Shown here: in pieces, positions 45,415-54,703 of the stretch
Numbering within the stretch: position 1 is the first letter of the stretch
Layout: each line of letters begins with the position of its first letter
From: Burkholderia gladioli
Lineage (GTDB): Bacteria > Pseudomonadota > Gammaproteobacteria > Burkholderiales > Burkholderiaceae
Reading direction: 5' to 3'
DNA length: 64,000 bases
NCBI RefSeq assembly: GCF_000959725.1
Contig: NZ_CP009322.1
Span: 3,782,001-3,846,000 of the forward strand
Notes under the pieces: model-generated
The model's database searches: none
What the model saw: the letters and a program-made list of their open reading frames with translations, nothing else
What the model was told of the DNA's origin: nothing
Program-made: the position numbers and the translations under genes

Positions 45415-47217
45415 TCAGGCGAAGCCGGCCGACCAGGCGGCGCGCCCGCGTTCGCCGAGCAGCGCCCGCCCCAGCGTCTCGAAGGCGACCGCCGGCAGGT
45501 CCGGCAGCCGCTCGACCACGGTGCTGGTCGGGTAGAAGGTCTCGACCGCGTCGTCGAGGATGCCGACGCCGATCAATTCGACGCCGCGCGCGCCGAGCTC
45601 GGCGATGCGCGCGCGCAGGTCGGTGCGCAGCAGGGCGGGGTCGCCGTCGCCGGTGGCCGGGTAGCCGTCGGACAACACCATCAGGATGCGCCGCCGGGCG
45701 CGGCGGGCGAGCAGGCGCTCGGCGGCCCAGCCGAGCGCCTCGCCGTCGGGATTCTCGTGGCCGCAGTCGATGCGGGCCAGCCCGCTGGGATTGTCCGAAT
45801 CGAAGCGCTTGTAGATCTCCAGCTCGAGCCGCTCGACGAAACGGTTGTAGCCGCGCGGCGAGTGGCCCTGCGCCAGCCAGCGGTCGCGCCAGGCGCGCAT
45901 CGCGGGATCGTCGACCGAGCTGTAGCCCAGCGCCTCGCAGGCGAAGCCGAGCTGCATCAGCGCATCGCACAGCGCCGCCGCGCAGAGCCGCGCCAGCTCG
46001 ATCTTGCGGCCGGCCATCGAGCCGCTGCGATCGATCAGCAGGGTGACCGCCGTGTCGCGTCCCGACATCACGCGCCGCGTCCGGAACGGCGTGCGGTAGC
46101 CCGGCAAGGTGGCCAGCCGCGCCAGCGCGCGCCGGTCGAGTTCGCCGCGCTCCTGCTCGGCGCGCCAGTGCAGGTGCTCGTCGGCCGCCAGCGCGCGTTC
46201 GAGCTGCGCCTTGAGGCGCGTGGTCTGCGCGCGTGCCGCGCCGCGCAGCTTGCGCCAGGCGGTGGCGTCGCCGGTGCCGGTGAGGTCGGTGACGGTATCG
46301 AAGGCGGTGGTGATCGGGATCGAGCGGCCCGGCGCGAGCTCGGCGCGCGGCCGGGGCGGCGGCGCGGCGCTGTCGCCGGCGGCCTGGTCGTCGGCCGAGG
46401 AGGCCGAATCGGCCAGCGTCGCCGCGCCGGAAGGCTCGGTGCTGCTGCTGCGCGCATCGGGCGGGCCGGCCGCGTCGAAGTCCCGGTCGGGATCGATCTC
46501 GGTGGCAGTGGCGGGCGCGTCCAGCGAGGTCTCGCGATCGACCGTGATCATCATGTTGTTGGCCTCGCCGCGCGCGAGCTGGCGCACGCGCTCGACGATG
46601 CGGCCGGCCGCGGCGATGCTCTCGGCCGTCGAGCGCGAGGCCCGCGCGGCCGCGATCAGCTCGGTGCTGGCGCCGAGCGTGGCCTCGATCGAGTCGACGC
46701 GTTCGGTGAGCGGCACCGCCTCGCCGCGCAGCGCGCGCCCGACGCGCCAGACGAAGCGTTCGCGCCAGTTCAGCTTCGGCCAGCGCCGGGCGATCTCGCG
46801 CGCGGCCGCCTCGCGCTGGCGCGCCAGCAGCGTCGCGGCGCCGGGCAACCGCGCGGCCAGCGCGAGGCTCGCGCGGTGGTCGTCGATGGTCTCGGCCAGC
46901 GCGCGGGTGGCGTCCGAGGCGAGGCGCGCATGCTGCGCGGGCTCGCCGAAGCGCAGGCGAGCGGCCAGCAGGTCGACCCAGCCGGCCAGTTCGTCGTCCG
47001 ACAAGGCTTGCTCGCCGGCCGTGGCCGGCAGTACCAGCACGTCGGGCACGGCGCTGCCGTCGTGTTCGACCCATTCGATGCGCGGCCCGTCGCGCGCGAT
47101 CCTCACCTGCAGCGCCGGCTGGTCCGTCAGCACGCGCGCCAGCTTGCCGAGCCGCTCGCCGGGATCGTCCCCGGCGCTCGGCGGCGCGGTGCCCGGGCGC
47201 GGGTTCGGCTGGCTCAC
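45415..47217 (-). CDS. VWA-domain protein, CobT-like
   Basis: A 600-residue protein. The C-terminal von Willebrand A domain (about residues 385-600) has an intact MIDAS motif in TLLIDRSGSMAGRK. The N-terminal region is helical, and the middle is Asp/Ser/Pro-rich and probably unstructured. The layout matches CobT of cobaltochelatase and other VWA partners of MoxR ATPases. The GTG start overlaps the ATPase stop as GTGA, so the two are made together. No cobalamin genes are nearby; a chaperone or metal-insertion role for another target is possible (inference). Confidence 0.85.
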   Translation of the reverse strand: MSQPNPRPGTAPPSAGDDPGERLGKLARVLTDQPALQVRIARDGPRIEWVEHDGSAVPDVLVLPATAGEQALSDDELAGWVDLLAARLRFGEPAQHARLASDATRALAETIDDHRASLALAARLPGAATLLARQREAAAREIARRWPKLNWRERFVWRVGRALRGEAVPLTERVDSIEATLGASTELIAAARASRSTAESIAAAGRIVERVRQLARGEANNMMITVDRETSLDAPATATEIDPDRDFDAAGPPDARSSSTEPSGAATLADSASSADDQAAGDSAAPPPRPRAELAPGRSIPITTAFDTVTDLTGTGDATAWRKLRGAARAQTTRLKAQLERALAADEHLHWRAEQERGELDRRALARLATLPGYRTPFRTRRVMSGRDTAVTLLIDRSGSMAGRKIELARLCAAALCDALMQLGFACEALGYSSVDDPAMRAWRDRWLAQGHSPRGYNRFVERLELEIYKRFDSDNPSGLARIDCGHENPDGEALGWAAERLLARRARRRILMVLSDGYPATGDGDPALLRTDLRARIAELGARGVELIGVGILDDAVETFYPTSTVVERLPDLPAVAFETLGRALLGERGRAAWSAGFA

Positions 47218-48413
47218 GATGCGTCGAGGTCGATGTAGTGGCGGACGATGTCGCGGATCAGCGCGGCGTCCTCGTCGCCGACCTTGGCGTAGATGGTCGG
47301 CCCGGCGGCGATCTCGGGATCGCCGGTGCGCAGCATCAGCGCGGTCCAGTCGATCAGGCGGCGCGTCGAGAAGGCGCTGGCCAGGTCGTCGCGCTCGAAG
47401 GCGCGCCGGCAGGCCGCGGCGATCGCCGCCAGCGTCTCGGCCATCGCCGGGCTGACACGCGCGCCGAAGGTCCGGCGCAGCACCTCGGCCTCCTCGGCCG
47501 GCGACAGGTAGTCGATCTGGTAGACGCGCCAGCGGTCCAGGAAGGCGTCGTTCATCAGGTTGGCGCCCTGGTACAGGTGGCGGAAGCGGCTCATCGCGCC
47601 GGCCGCGTTGGCGGTCGCGAACAGGCGGAAGCCGGGATGGGGCGCCACGATCTCGTCGCCACGCTCCTTGAGCAGCAGGCGGCCGCCGGGCTCGAGCACG
47701 GCGGTCAGCACGGCGAGGATCGCCGGCTCGGCGAAGTCGATCTCGTCGACGATCAGCCAGAGCCCGGCGCGCATCGCGGTCGGCAGCACGCCGTCGACCC
47801 ACAGGGTCTCGCCGCCCTTGACGGTCCAGAAGCCGACGAAGTCGCCCACCGTGGTCTGGCCGTTCATGTTCGCGCGCAGCACGCCGTGCGCGGAATGGGC
47901 CGCCGCCTGCTCGATCAGGCTGGTCTTGCCGGTGCCGGTATGGCCGATCAGCAGGATCCGGCGGTTCTCGGCGATGTCGCGCACGATATTGGCCGAGCGC
48001 TCGGCGAACAGGTAGGCGGGGTTGCGCTCCGGTACCAGCGGGCCGCCGGCGCCGAGCGGCAGGCGCGCGCCGGCCAGCGTGACGGCGGGTTCTTCATCGG
48101 CCTGCCCCGGCTGCGCCGCGTCGTGCATCGCCGCGCGCAGCTCGGCCAGGAAGCGCGCGCGATGCGGCGGCGGCACGCCCTCGCCGGCCTCGTCGCGGCG
48201 CGCGTAACCCTCGCGCTGCCACTTGCGCAGCTTCGCGTCGAGGTTGTCCAGGTCGATCACGGTGTCGATGTCGGTCGAGCCGTCGGCGCGGCGGTGCTGG
48301 ATCCGGTACATGTGCGGCCGCTCGGAATGGCTGACCAGCCAGGCGTCGTCGTCGCGCGCGTAGACGCCGACGGGCGACGGTTCGGAGGGAAGCGGGGCGG
48401 GCTGGGTGCTCAT
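47214..48413 (-). CDS. MoxR/CobS-type AAA+ ATPase
   Basis: A 399-residue AAA+ protein. It has Walker A GHTGTGKTSLIEQ, Walker B LWLIVDEIDFAEPAILAVLT, a sensor-type ATANAAG segment and an arginine-rich lid. The first 130 residues form an extra domain that includes VGVYARDDDAWLVSHSERPH. These ATPases remodel or load a metal cofactor into a target enzyme together with a VWA protein, encoded directly downstream. The target is not evident from neighbours. Start chosen at the ATG before the conserved N-terminus. Confidence 0.88.
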   Translation of the reverse strand: MSTQPAPLPSEPSPVGVYARDDDAWLVSHSERPHMYRIQHRRADGSTDIDTVIDLDNLDAKLRKWQREGYARRDEAGEGVPPPHRARFLAELRAAMHDAAQPGQADEEPAVTLAGARLPLGAGGPLVPERNPAYLFAERSANIVRDIAENRRILLIGHTGTGKTSLIEQAAAHSAHGVLRANMNGQTTVGDFVGFWTVKGGETLWVDGVLPTAMRAGLWLIVDEIDFAEPAILAVLTAVLEPGGRLLLKERGDEIVAPHPGFRLFATANAAGAMSRFRHLYQGANLMNDAFLDRWRVYQIDYLSPAEEAEVLRRTFGARVSPAMAETLAAIAAACRRAFERDDLASAFSTRRLIDWTALMLRTGDPEIAAGPTIYAKVGDEDAALIRDIVRHYIDLDAS

Positions 48414-48510
48414 CGGCGGGCAGGGGCGCAAGGGACGGCAGGGCCGGTCGGGAGCCTCATTGTGCGCCGTCGTCGCCCGGCCGTGCAAAAACGGGGCAAG
48501 GCGGCGATTG

Positions 48511-48529
48511 ATTCCATTCGTGATGGAAT
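48511..48529. promoter_or_regulatory. Perfect inverted repeat upstream of the AAA+/VWA operon
   Basis: ATTCCAT and ATGGAAT are separated by five bases in the divergent gap between the ATPase and the esterase. A candidate repressor or activator site; no regulator gene is adjacent. Confidence 0.45.
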
Positions 48530-48624
48530 GCATTTCCCGTGAGTGGTTTGTTGCTCGATCCGATTGATTCAGACTGAGGCTTTTTCTCGACGCGCGAGCC
48601 GCTCGCGCCATGGAGCCATCCCCG

Positions 48625-49299
48625 ATGACCTCATCCCTGACCCAGGTGCCGGGCTCGCCGCTCGTCTTCCGACCGCGCCCGGCCGCCGGCGTGCCGCTGG
48701 CGCGGCTGTTGCTGCTGCATGGCGTGGGCGGCAACGAAACCAATCTGCTGGCGGTGGCCGAGGCGCTCGACCCGCGCCTCGAGATCGCCTTCGTGCGCGG
48801 GCCGCTGACGCTGGGCCCGGATCAATACGCGTGGTTCCACGTGCGCTTCGGGCCGAACGGCCCGTCGATCGACGCGGCCCAGGCCGAGGCGAGCCGGCAG
48901 CAGTTGATCGGCCTGGGCCGCGCGCTGCGCCAGGCCGACGGCGCGGCGCCGCTGCCGACGCTGATCGGCGGCTTCAGCCAGGGCGGCATCATGAGCGCGA
49001 GCGTCGGCCTGAGCGCGCCGGACGCGGTGCGCGGCTTCGCGATCCTGAGCGGGCGGATCCTGCCGGAGATCGCCGAGCACCTGGCGCCGCGCGAGGCGCT
49101 GGCGGGGCTCGACGCCTTCATCGCCCACGGCGAATACGACGACAAGCTGCCGGTATCGTGGGCGGAGCGCGCCGATGCGATGCTCGACGAGCTGGGCGTG
49201 CCGCATCGCGTGCATCGCTACCCGGTCGGCCATCAGCTCAGCGAGGCGATCGTCGACGATTTCGCGGCCTGGGTGGCGCAGCGCGGCGCGGCGGCCTGA
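48625..49299 (+). CDS. Phospholipase/carboxylesterase family serine hydrolase
   Basis: A 224-residue cytosolic alpha/beta hydrolase of the phospholipase/carboxylesterase family (YpfH-like). It has LLHGVGGNETNLLAVAEAL, the Ser nucleophile in GGFSQGGIMSA, an acid in IAHGEYDDKLPVSWAE and the His in PVGHQLSEAI. It may act as an esterase on short acyl chains or thioesters. The second ATG is chosen because GGAG lies ten bases before it; the first ATG lies within that site. Divergent from the AAA+ gene. Confidence 0.88.
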   Translation: MTSSLTQVPGSPLVFRPRPAAGVPLARLLLLHGVGGNETNLLAVAEALDPRLEIAFVRGPLTLGPDQYAWFHVRFGPNGPSIDAAQAEASRQQLIGLGRALRQADGAAPLPTLIGGFSQGGIMSASVGLSAPDAVRGFAILSGRILPEIAEHLAPREALAGLDAFIAHGEYDDKLPVSWAERADAMLDELGVPHRVHRYPVGHQLSEAIVDDFAAWVAQRGAAA

Positions 49300-49391
49300 G
49301 CGCCGCCGCCGATCGTCCCGGGCGGGCACGAGACGTCGCCGTTCGCGGCGGCGCGCCATAATCGCGCTTTTCCGATGCGGAGACGTCGCGA

Positions 49392-50153
49392 ATGAAACTG
49401 TCCGAACAATGGGTGCTCGTCACCGGTGGCGCGCGCGGGCTCGGCGCCTCGATCTCCCGGGCGCTGGCGCGCGAGGGCGCGTCGGTGATCGTCAACTACC
49501 TGCATAGCGAATCGGCCGCGAATGCGCTGGTGGCCGAGCTCGGCCCGCAAGCGATCGCGCTGCGCGCCGATGTCACCGATGCGGGCGAGGTGGGCCGGAT
49601 GTTCGAGGCGGCCCGGGCGCGCACCGGCCAGCCGGTGGCGTCGGTGATCAACAACGCGCTGGCCAGCTTCCGCTTCGACGGCGATGCGCGGCCGACGCTC
49701 GAGCAGCTTTCCTGGCAGCGCATGCAGCAGCAACTGGAGAGCGCGGTCAAGGGCGCGCTGAACACCATGCAGGCCGCCGTGCCCGGCATGCGCGAGCGAG
49801 GCTTCGGCCGCATCGTCAATGTCGGCACCAACCTGTTCCAGAACCCGGTGGTGCCCTATCACGACTACACGGCCTCGAAGGCCGCGCTGCTGTCGCTGAC
49901 GCGCACGGCATCCAACGACCTGGGCCCGCACGGCATCACCGTCAACATGGTGTCGGGCGGCCTGCTGCGCACCACGGACGCGAGCCGCGCCACGCCCGAG
50001 ACGGTGTTCGACATGATCGCCGGCTTCACGCCGCTGCGCCGCGTGACCACGCCCGAGGAATTCGCCGACGCGGTGCTGTTCTTCCTCTCGCCCTGGGCGC
50101 GTGCCGTGACGGGGCAGAACCTGATCGTCGACGGCGGGCTGGTGAAGGGCTGA
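49392..50153 (+). CDS. Short-chain dehydrogenase/reductase
   Basis: A 253-residue SDR, similar to 3-oxoacyl-ACP reductases. Cofactor motif VTGGARGLGASISRAL is present and the Tyr-Lys pair is in YTASKAALLS. The usual catalytic Ser, 13 residues before the Tyr, is replaced by Thr (IVNVGTNLF), and the structural NNAG motif reads NNAL. Thr can substitute, so activity is possible but not assured. It follows the esterase by 93 bases. Confidence 0.9.
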   Translation: MKLSEQWVLVTGGARGLGASISRALAREGASVIVNYLHSESAANALVAELGPQAIALRADVTDAGEVGRMFEAARARTGQPVASVINNALASFRFDGDARPTLEQLSWQRMQQQLESAVKGALNTMQAAVPGMRERGFGRIVNVGTNLFQNPVVPYHDYTASKAALLSLTRTASNDLGPHGITVNMVSGGLLRTTDASRATPETVFDMIAGFTPLRRVTTPEEFADAVLFFLSPWARAVTGQNLIVDGGLVKG

Positions 50154-50164
50154 GGCCCGCTTGC

Positions 50165-50196
50165 CGCGTATGCGCCGGGTCGGTGGCGCATACGCG
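50165..50196. terminator. Hairpin between convergent genes
   Basis: CGCGTATGCGCC pairs perfectly with GGCGCATACGCG around an eight-base loop, between the SDR stop and the GH-like stop. No T-run; probably a bidirectional stop. Confidence 0.6.
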
Positions 50197-50228
50197 GGCG
50201 GCTCGGCCTGGTCGAGCCGAGCGCGCGA

Positions 50229-51899
50229 TCAGGACACCAGCAGGTCGAACTGCTCCCAGCCGCCGACCTGGGTGGCGGTGGCGATCAACTGGCCCTGGCC
50301 CGAGTTGGTGGCGCTCACGTACTTGCCGTTGGCATGCGCGCGCAGGGCCACCGCCGCGCCCGTGAAGGGCTGCACGATCAGGTCGAAGGTCTCCCAGGGG
50401 CCGACCGCGCTGCGGTTGGCGATCAGCGGCGCGGCGCCGGCATTGTCGGCCGTCACGTACAGGCCGTTGGCATGCGAGCGCAACGCCACCGCGCCGTTGC
50501 CGGCATTCACCAGGTCGAACTGCTCCCATTGGCCGACCGCCTGGCGGTTGGCGATCAGCGCCTGCGCGCCGGCGTTCTCGGCCGTCACATACAGGTTGTT
50601 GGTGCGCGAGCGCAGGCTGACCACGGTCGCGAGACCGACTGTGCTGTTCAGCACCGGCGCGGTCGGGCGCACCTGGGTCAGGCCGAGCGAGCCCTTCAGC
50701 ATGCGGCCGCCGTCGCGCGTCAGACGCATGTAGTAGTCGGACGAGCAGGGCGTGCCGTCCTCGTCCAGGCTCAGGAAGCCCGAGCCGGCGGGCACGTCCT
50801 GCTGAGTGGCGGCGGTGTTGAGGATCTGGTTGCCCTCGTTGTACTCGTCGAACATCGAGATGTAGAGGCCCGCCACGCCGAGGTTCACCAGGTTGTAGAG
50901 CTGCCGCCACATGTAGTTGCCGTGCGCGCGCTGGCGGATCGACAGGTCGCCCGGCATCACGCAGGGCTGGTAGTCGATGCCGTGCGCGTCGCAGTCGGCC
51001 TTGTCGGCGGCCGCCACTTCCACCGCGAAGGCATTGGCCTCGGCGATCGAGCCGATCGCGCCGATCATCCACGGCGAGATCATGTCGAACTGGTGGAACA
51101 CGTCGAGGAAGTTCGGCCGCACCGAATCGCCGGTGCGCCAGCGGGTCGGCACGCCGCCGATCACGTAGCAGCCCTGGGCCTTGAACCACTGGATCACGTC
51201 GGCGCAGGCGGCGGCGTCGAACGGGTGGTTCACGTCGTCGAAGCCGAAGCCCCAGATGCAGACCACCGGCTTGCCGTTCTGGCGCGCATAGGCCGGCGAG
51301 GCGATGTACTGCGACATCTTCGAGGTCCAGTCCTGCTTGATCTGGGTCTGCATGGCGGTCCAGCCGGACACGTCGTACATGATGTAGAACTTGCGGCCGT
51401 AGGTTTCGGCGGCCTGCCGCACATGCGCGGCCGCCACGTCGCGCGTGGCGCCCTCGCCCGAGAACGGGTTGAAGCGCTGCAGCGCGACCGTGTCGATCTC
51501 GTTGGCCTGCATCCAGCTGAACTGCCGGTTCACCGTGTCGAGGTCGTATTGCGAGAACAGCGTGGCCGGCGCGCCGCTGTTGAGCGGGCTGAAGGCGCTC
51601 TGGTAGCCGTGCGCGTAGCCGCGCATGTCGGGCCAGGCCTTGATCGCGTTGTTGCTCGGCGAGGGCGCTTGCGACCAGTTGCCGGCCCAGTGCCACCAGC
51701 CGTTGATCGGCGCGCCGTCGCCGATCGCCGCGAACCAGCCCTGGTAGCCGACCGTCACCTTGCCGACCACGTCGCCGGCGCCGCTGACGGCCGCGCGCTG
51801 CGTGGCGGCCAGCGCGCGCGTCAGGCCGCGCGCATCGAGCGCGCCGACGGCCGCTGCCGCAACGCCGGTTTTGAGAATCGAACGACGTGTGATGCCCAT
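50229..51899 (-). CDS. Tat-exported GH71/99-like protein with beta-trefoil tail
   Basis: A 556-residue protein. A twin-arginine signal (TRRSILKTGVAAAAVGAL) predicts Tat export of a folded enzyme. The central about 370 residues (GKVTVGYQGWFAAIGDGAPI, WGFGFDDVNHPFD, GLYISMFDEYNEGNQI) resemble GH71/99-like glycosidase barrels; the acidic residues in FDEYNEGN are plausible catalytic candidates. The last about 130 residues are three repeats of a VSLRS...YVTAENAG...WEQFDL unit, a beta-trefoil (fascin/lectin-like) domain likely to bind carbohydrate. The start was chosen for the Tat motif with GAGGAA upstream. The substrate is unknown, a polysaccharide probably of plant or microbial origin. Confidence 0.85.
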   Translation of the reverse strand: MGITRRSILKTGVAAAAVGALDARGLTRALAATQRAAVSGAGDVVGKVTVGYQGWFAAIGDGAPINGWWHWAGNWSQAPSPSNNAIKAWPDMRGYAHGYQSAFSPLNSGAPATLFSQYDLDTVNRQFSWMQANEIDTVALQRFNPFSGEGATRDVAAAHVRQAAETYGRKFYIMYDVSGWTAMQTQIKQDWTSKMSQYIASPAYARQNGKPVVCIWGFGFDDVNHPFDAAACADVIQWFKAQGCYVIGGVPTRWRTGDSVRPNFLDVFHQFDMISPWMIGAIGSIAEANAFAVEVAAADKADCDAHGIDYQPCVMPGDLSIRQRAHGNYMWRQLYNLVNLGVAGLYISMFDEYNEGNQILNTAATQQDVPAGSGFLSLDEDGTPCSSDYYMRLTRDGGRMLKGSLGLTQVRPTAPVLNSTVGLATVVSLRSRTNNLYVTAENAGAQALIANRQAVGQWEQFDLVNAGNGAVALRSHANGLYVTADNAGAAPLIANRSAVGPWETFDLIVQPFTGAAVALRAHANGKYVSATNSGQGQLIATATQVGGWEQFDLLVS

Positions 51900-52178
51900 G
51901 AGATTCCTCGAGAAGTAGGGGGTGTGGCTGGCGGGGCCCGGCCGGCATGCTTGCATGCGCAACCGGTGGCGGGGATTGCATCATCGCGAGGGGCGATCGG
52001 TCTGCCGGACTGCCGAATCCCGGGCAGGGAATCCGAAGCGCCGCGATACGTGCCCGGCGGCGCGTGCAGCAATCGGAGGAATCGTTGCGGATTGGTGGGG
52101 GAGCGGCCTGGAGGTGGACTGGTCGGCATGCGGGGCACGCGGGAATGCGTGCCCGCGAGGTGGCCGGCGCGGGCTGGC

Positions 52179-53168
52179 CTAGCCGAATCGCAGCGGATCG
52201 CCGACCAGTTTCGGCACCGCTTCGCGCATGGTCGCCACGAAGCGCAGCAGCCGGGACGGGTAGAACTGCGCGTGCGGATAGACCAGGAATACCGGCAGCG
52301 GCGCGGCCTCCCAATCGGGCGCGACGCGCACCAGGCGGCCGGCCTCGAGTTCCTCGGCGAGCAGCCAGGACGAGCCGATGCCCACGCCCATGCCGTGCAG
52401 CGCCGCCGAGCGCAGCGCGAACAGGTTGTCGGTGCTCACGCGCGGCTGGATCGTGAAGCGCTGCGTCTCGCCGCTGCGCCGGTGCCGGAGCACCACCTCG
52501 TTGCGGTAGTAGGTGCGCAGCGAGAGCCAGTCGAGCGCGGCGAGTTCCTCGGGCGTGGCAGGGATCCTGCCGTCCTCGAACATCGAGGGCGCGGCGACCA
52601 CGAAGCGCGCCACGTCGGCGATCCGGATCGCCACCACCGATGGATCGGTCACCTCGCCGATCTGGATCGCGCAGTCGATGCCGGTGCCGATGAAGTCGTG
52701 CACCTCGTCCTGCAGCAGCCATTCGACGCTCACGCGCGGGTGCTCGCGCAGGAAGCCGATCAGCGGCCCGACGAAGATCTGCTGGCCGAAGGCGTGCGGC
52801 ACCGTCACGCGCAGATGGCCTTCCGGCTCCTGCTGCGCGCCGCGCAGGTCGGCCTCGAACGAGGCCCAGCTCGCCAGCAGCTCCTTGGCGCGCTTGAAGG
52901 CGCGTTCGCCGTCGACGGTCAGCCGCATCGAGTGGGTCGAGCGCTGCAGAAGGCGCACGCCGAGCGAACGCTCGAGCGCCTGCAGGCGACGGCTGACGGT
53001 GGGCTGGGTGGTCCGGAGCAGGGCCGCGGCGGCGGACAGGCTGCCCGATTCGACTATACGCACGAAGGTCTCCATAAGCTGGAAACGATAGCCGGCATCA
53101 CCGGGAGATACTTCCGGAAGCCGGCGATTTCCGCCAGAGGCAGGCGTGGTGGGCAGTTTGGCGATCAT
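52179..53168 (-). CDS. LysR-family regulator
   Basis: A 329-residue LysR regulator with helix-turn-helix QLMETFVRIVESGSLSAAAA and TQPTVSRRLQALERSLG, and an effector domain ending VFLVYPHAQFYPSRLLRF. The N-terminal 31 residues before METFVRIV are atypical, so translation may start there instead; neither start has a clear ribosome-binding site. It is divergent from the MFS transporter about 100 bases away and probably regulates it. Confidence 0.88.
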   Translation of the reverse strand: MIAKLPTTPASGGNRRLPEVSPGDAGYRFQLMETFVRIVESGSLSAAAALLRTTQPTVSRRLQALERSLGVRLLQRSTHSMRLTVDGERAFKRAKELLASWASFEADLRGAQQEPEGHLRVTVPHAFGQQIFVGPLIGFLREHPRVSVEWLLQDEVHDFIGTGIDCAIQIGEVTDPSVVAIRIADVARFVVAAPSMFEDGRIPATPEELAALDWLSLRTYYRNEVVLRHRRSGETQRFTIQPRVSTDNLFALRSAALHGMGVGIGSSWLLAEELEAGRLVRVAPDWEAAPLPVFLVYPHAQFYPSRLLRFVATMREAVPKLVGDPLRFG

Positions 53169-53270
53169 GCGCAGAGCGTATAACAAATGTGCGGGCGGTG
53201 CCACTACCAGGCCCGCGCCGCTGCCTTCACACTCGCGGCTTGCTGATTCGATACCGATGGACACCGCAAG

Positions 53271-54560
53271 ATGAGTTCGACCCCTGACTTCGACAATGCC
53301 GCGCGCGAGGCCGTGCTGGCCGATCCAGCGCCGCTCCATGGATCCCGGCCGGGCGCGGCTTCGGCTGCGCCCGCCGGTGCGCAGGCGCTGCATGCCCTGC
53401 TGACGCCGCGCCTGGTGCTGCTGCTGGCGGCCGCCGCCGGGCTCGGCGTGGCGCCGCTCTATTACAGCCAGCCGATGCTCGGCGTGCTGGGGCCGGACAT
53501 CGGCGCCTCGGCCCGCATGGTCGGCCTGGTGCCGACGCTCACCCAGCTCGGTTATGCGATCGGCATCCTGCTGCTGGCGCCGCTCGGCGACCGCTTCGAC
53601 CGGCGCCGCGTGATCCTGGTGAAGGCCGGCGTGCTGGTGGCCGCGCTGCTGCTGGCCGCGATCTCGCCGTCGATCGGCTTCCTGCTGGCGGCGAGCTTCG
53701 CGGTCGGGCTGGCGGCTACGCTCGCCCAGGACGTGGTGCCGGCGGCGGCCACGCTCGCGCCCGATGCGCATCGCGGCAAGGTGGTCGGCACCGTGATGAC
53801 GGGCTTGCTGCTGGGGATCCTGTTGTCGCGGGTGGTGGCCGGCGTGGTGGCCGGCAGCCTCGGCTGGCGCGCCACCTTCGTGATCGCGGCGGCGAGCGTG
53901 GCCGCCATCGGTCTGGCTGCCGCGCGCGGGCTGCCGAGCTTCCGGCCCACCACGCAGATGCCGTATCGCGAGCTGATCGCCTCGCTCGGCGGCCTGTGGC
54001 GCCGGCACCCGGCGCTGCGCCGGGCGGCCTTCGCCCAGGGCATCCTGGCGCTCGGCTTCAGCGCGTTCTGGACCACGCTCGCGGTGATGCTGCATGGCGC
54101 GCCCTTCCATCTCGGCAGCGCCGTGGCCGGCGCCTTCGGCCTGGCCGGCGCGGCCGGGGCACTGGCCGCGCCGCTGGCCGGGCGGCTCGCGGACCGGCGC
54201 GGGCCGGAGTTCGTCACCCGGCTCGGAATCGCGATCGCCACCGTCTCGTTCGCGGCGATGTGGCTGGCGCCCTGGCTGTCGGTGTCGGCGCAGCTCGCCC
54301 TGATCGCGCTGGCCACGGTCGGTTTCGATCTCGGCTTCCAGTCGACCCTGATCGCGCACCAGACCATCGTCTACGGCATCGATCCGGCTTCGCGCAGCCG
54401 CCTCAATGCGGTGCTGTTCGTCGGCATGTTCATCGGCATGTCGACGGGCGCCGCGATCGGCACCCTGCTGTTCGCGCAGTGGGGCTGGACGGCGGTGGTC
54501 GCGATGGCGGTGCTGAGCTCGATCGGGGCGCTGCTGGTGCGGGTCTGGCGGCGCGGCTGA
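53271..54560 (+). CDS. MFS transporter, likely drug/metabolite exporter
   Basis: A 429-residue MFS protein with twelve predicted helices. Typical segments are PLYYSQPMLGVLGPDIGASA, QLGYAIGILLLAPLGDRFDRRRVI (loop 2-3) and QDVVPAAATLAPDAHRGKVVG. It is close to YnfM/NreB-type exporters rather than sugar importers. The first 38 residues are polar and not conserved, so the start may be further downstream. Divergent from the LysR gene. A short hairpin follows. Confidence 0.87.
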   Translation: MSSTPDFDNAAREAVLADPAPLHGSRPGAASAAPAGAQALHALLTPRLVLLLAAAAGLGVAPLYYSQPMLGVLGPDIGASARMVGLVPTLTQLGYAIGILLLAPLGDRFDRRRVILVKAGVLVAALLLAAISPSIGFLLAASFAVGLAATLAQDVVPAAATLAPDAHRGKVVGTVMTGLLLGILLSRVVAGVVAGSLGWRATFVIAAASVAAIGLAAARGLPSFRPTTQMPYRELIASLGGLWRRHPALRRAAFAQGILALGFSAFWTTLAVMLHGAPFHLGSAVAGAFGLAGAAGALAAPLAGRLADRRGPEFVTRLGIAIATVSFAAMWLAPWLSVSAQLALIALATVGFDLGFQSTLIAHQTIVYGIDPASRSRLNAVLFVGMFIGMSTGAAIGTLLFAQWGWTAVVAMAVLSSIGALLVRVWRRG

Positions 54561-54582
54561 GCGGGGCGGCGGCTGGATCAGG

Positions 54583-54612
54583 AACGGGCGGGCCGGGTGG
54601 CTCGCCCGTTTT
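54583..54612 (+). terminator. Intrinsic terminator after the MFS gene
   Basis: AACGGGCG and CGCCCGTT form an eight-base stem followed by TTG and GTTTC, 22 bases after the stop. Confidence 0.7.
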
Positions 54613-54703
54613 GTTTCGAGGGCGACGGCTTCGCGTTGACGCCCGGGCACGATCTGCCGACAATCCGCAGACCGTCACGCGCGCCGTCTCGATCGAGGAT
54701 GTC

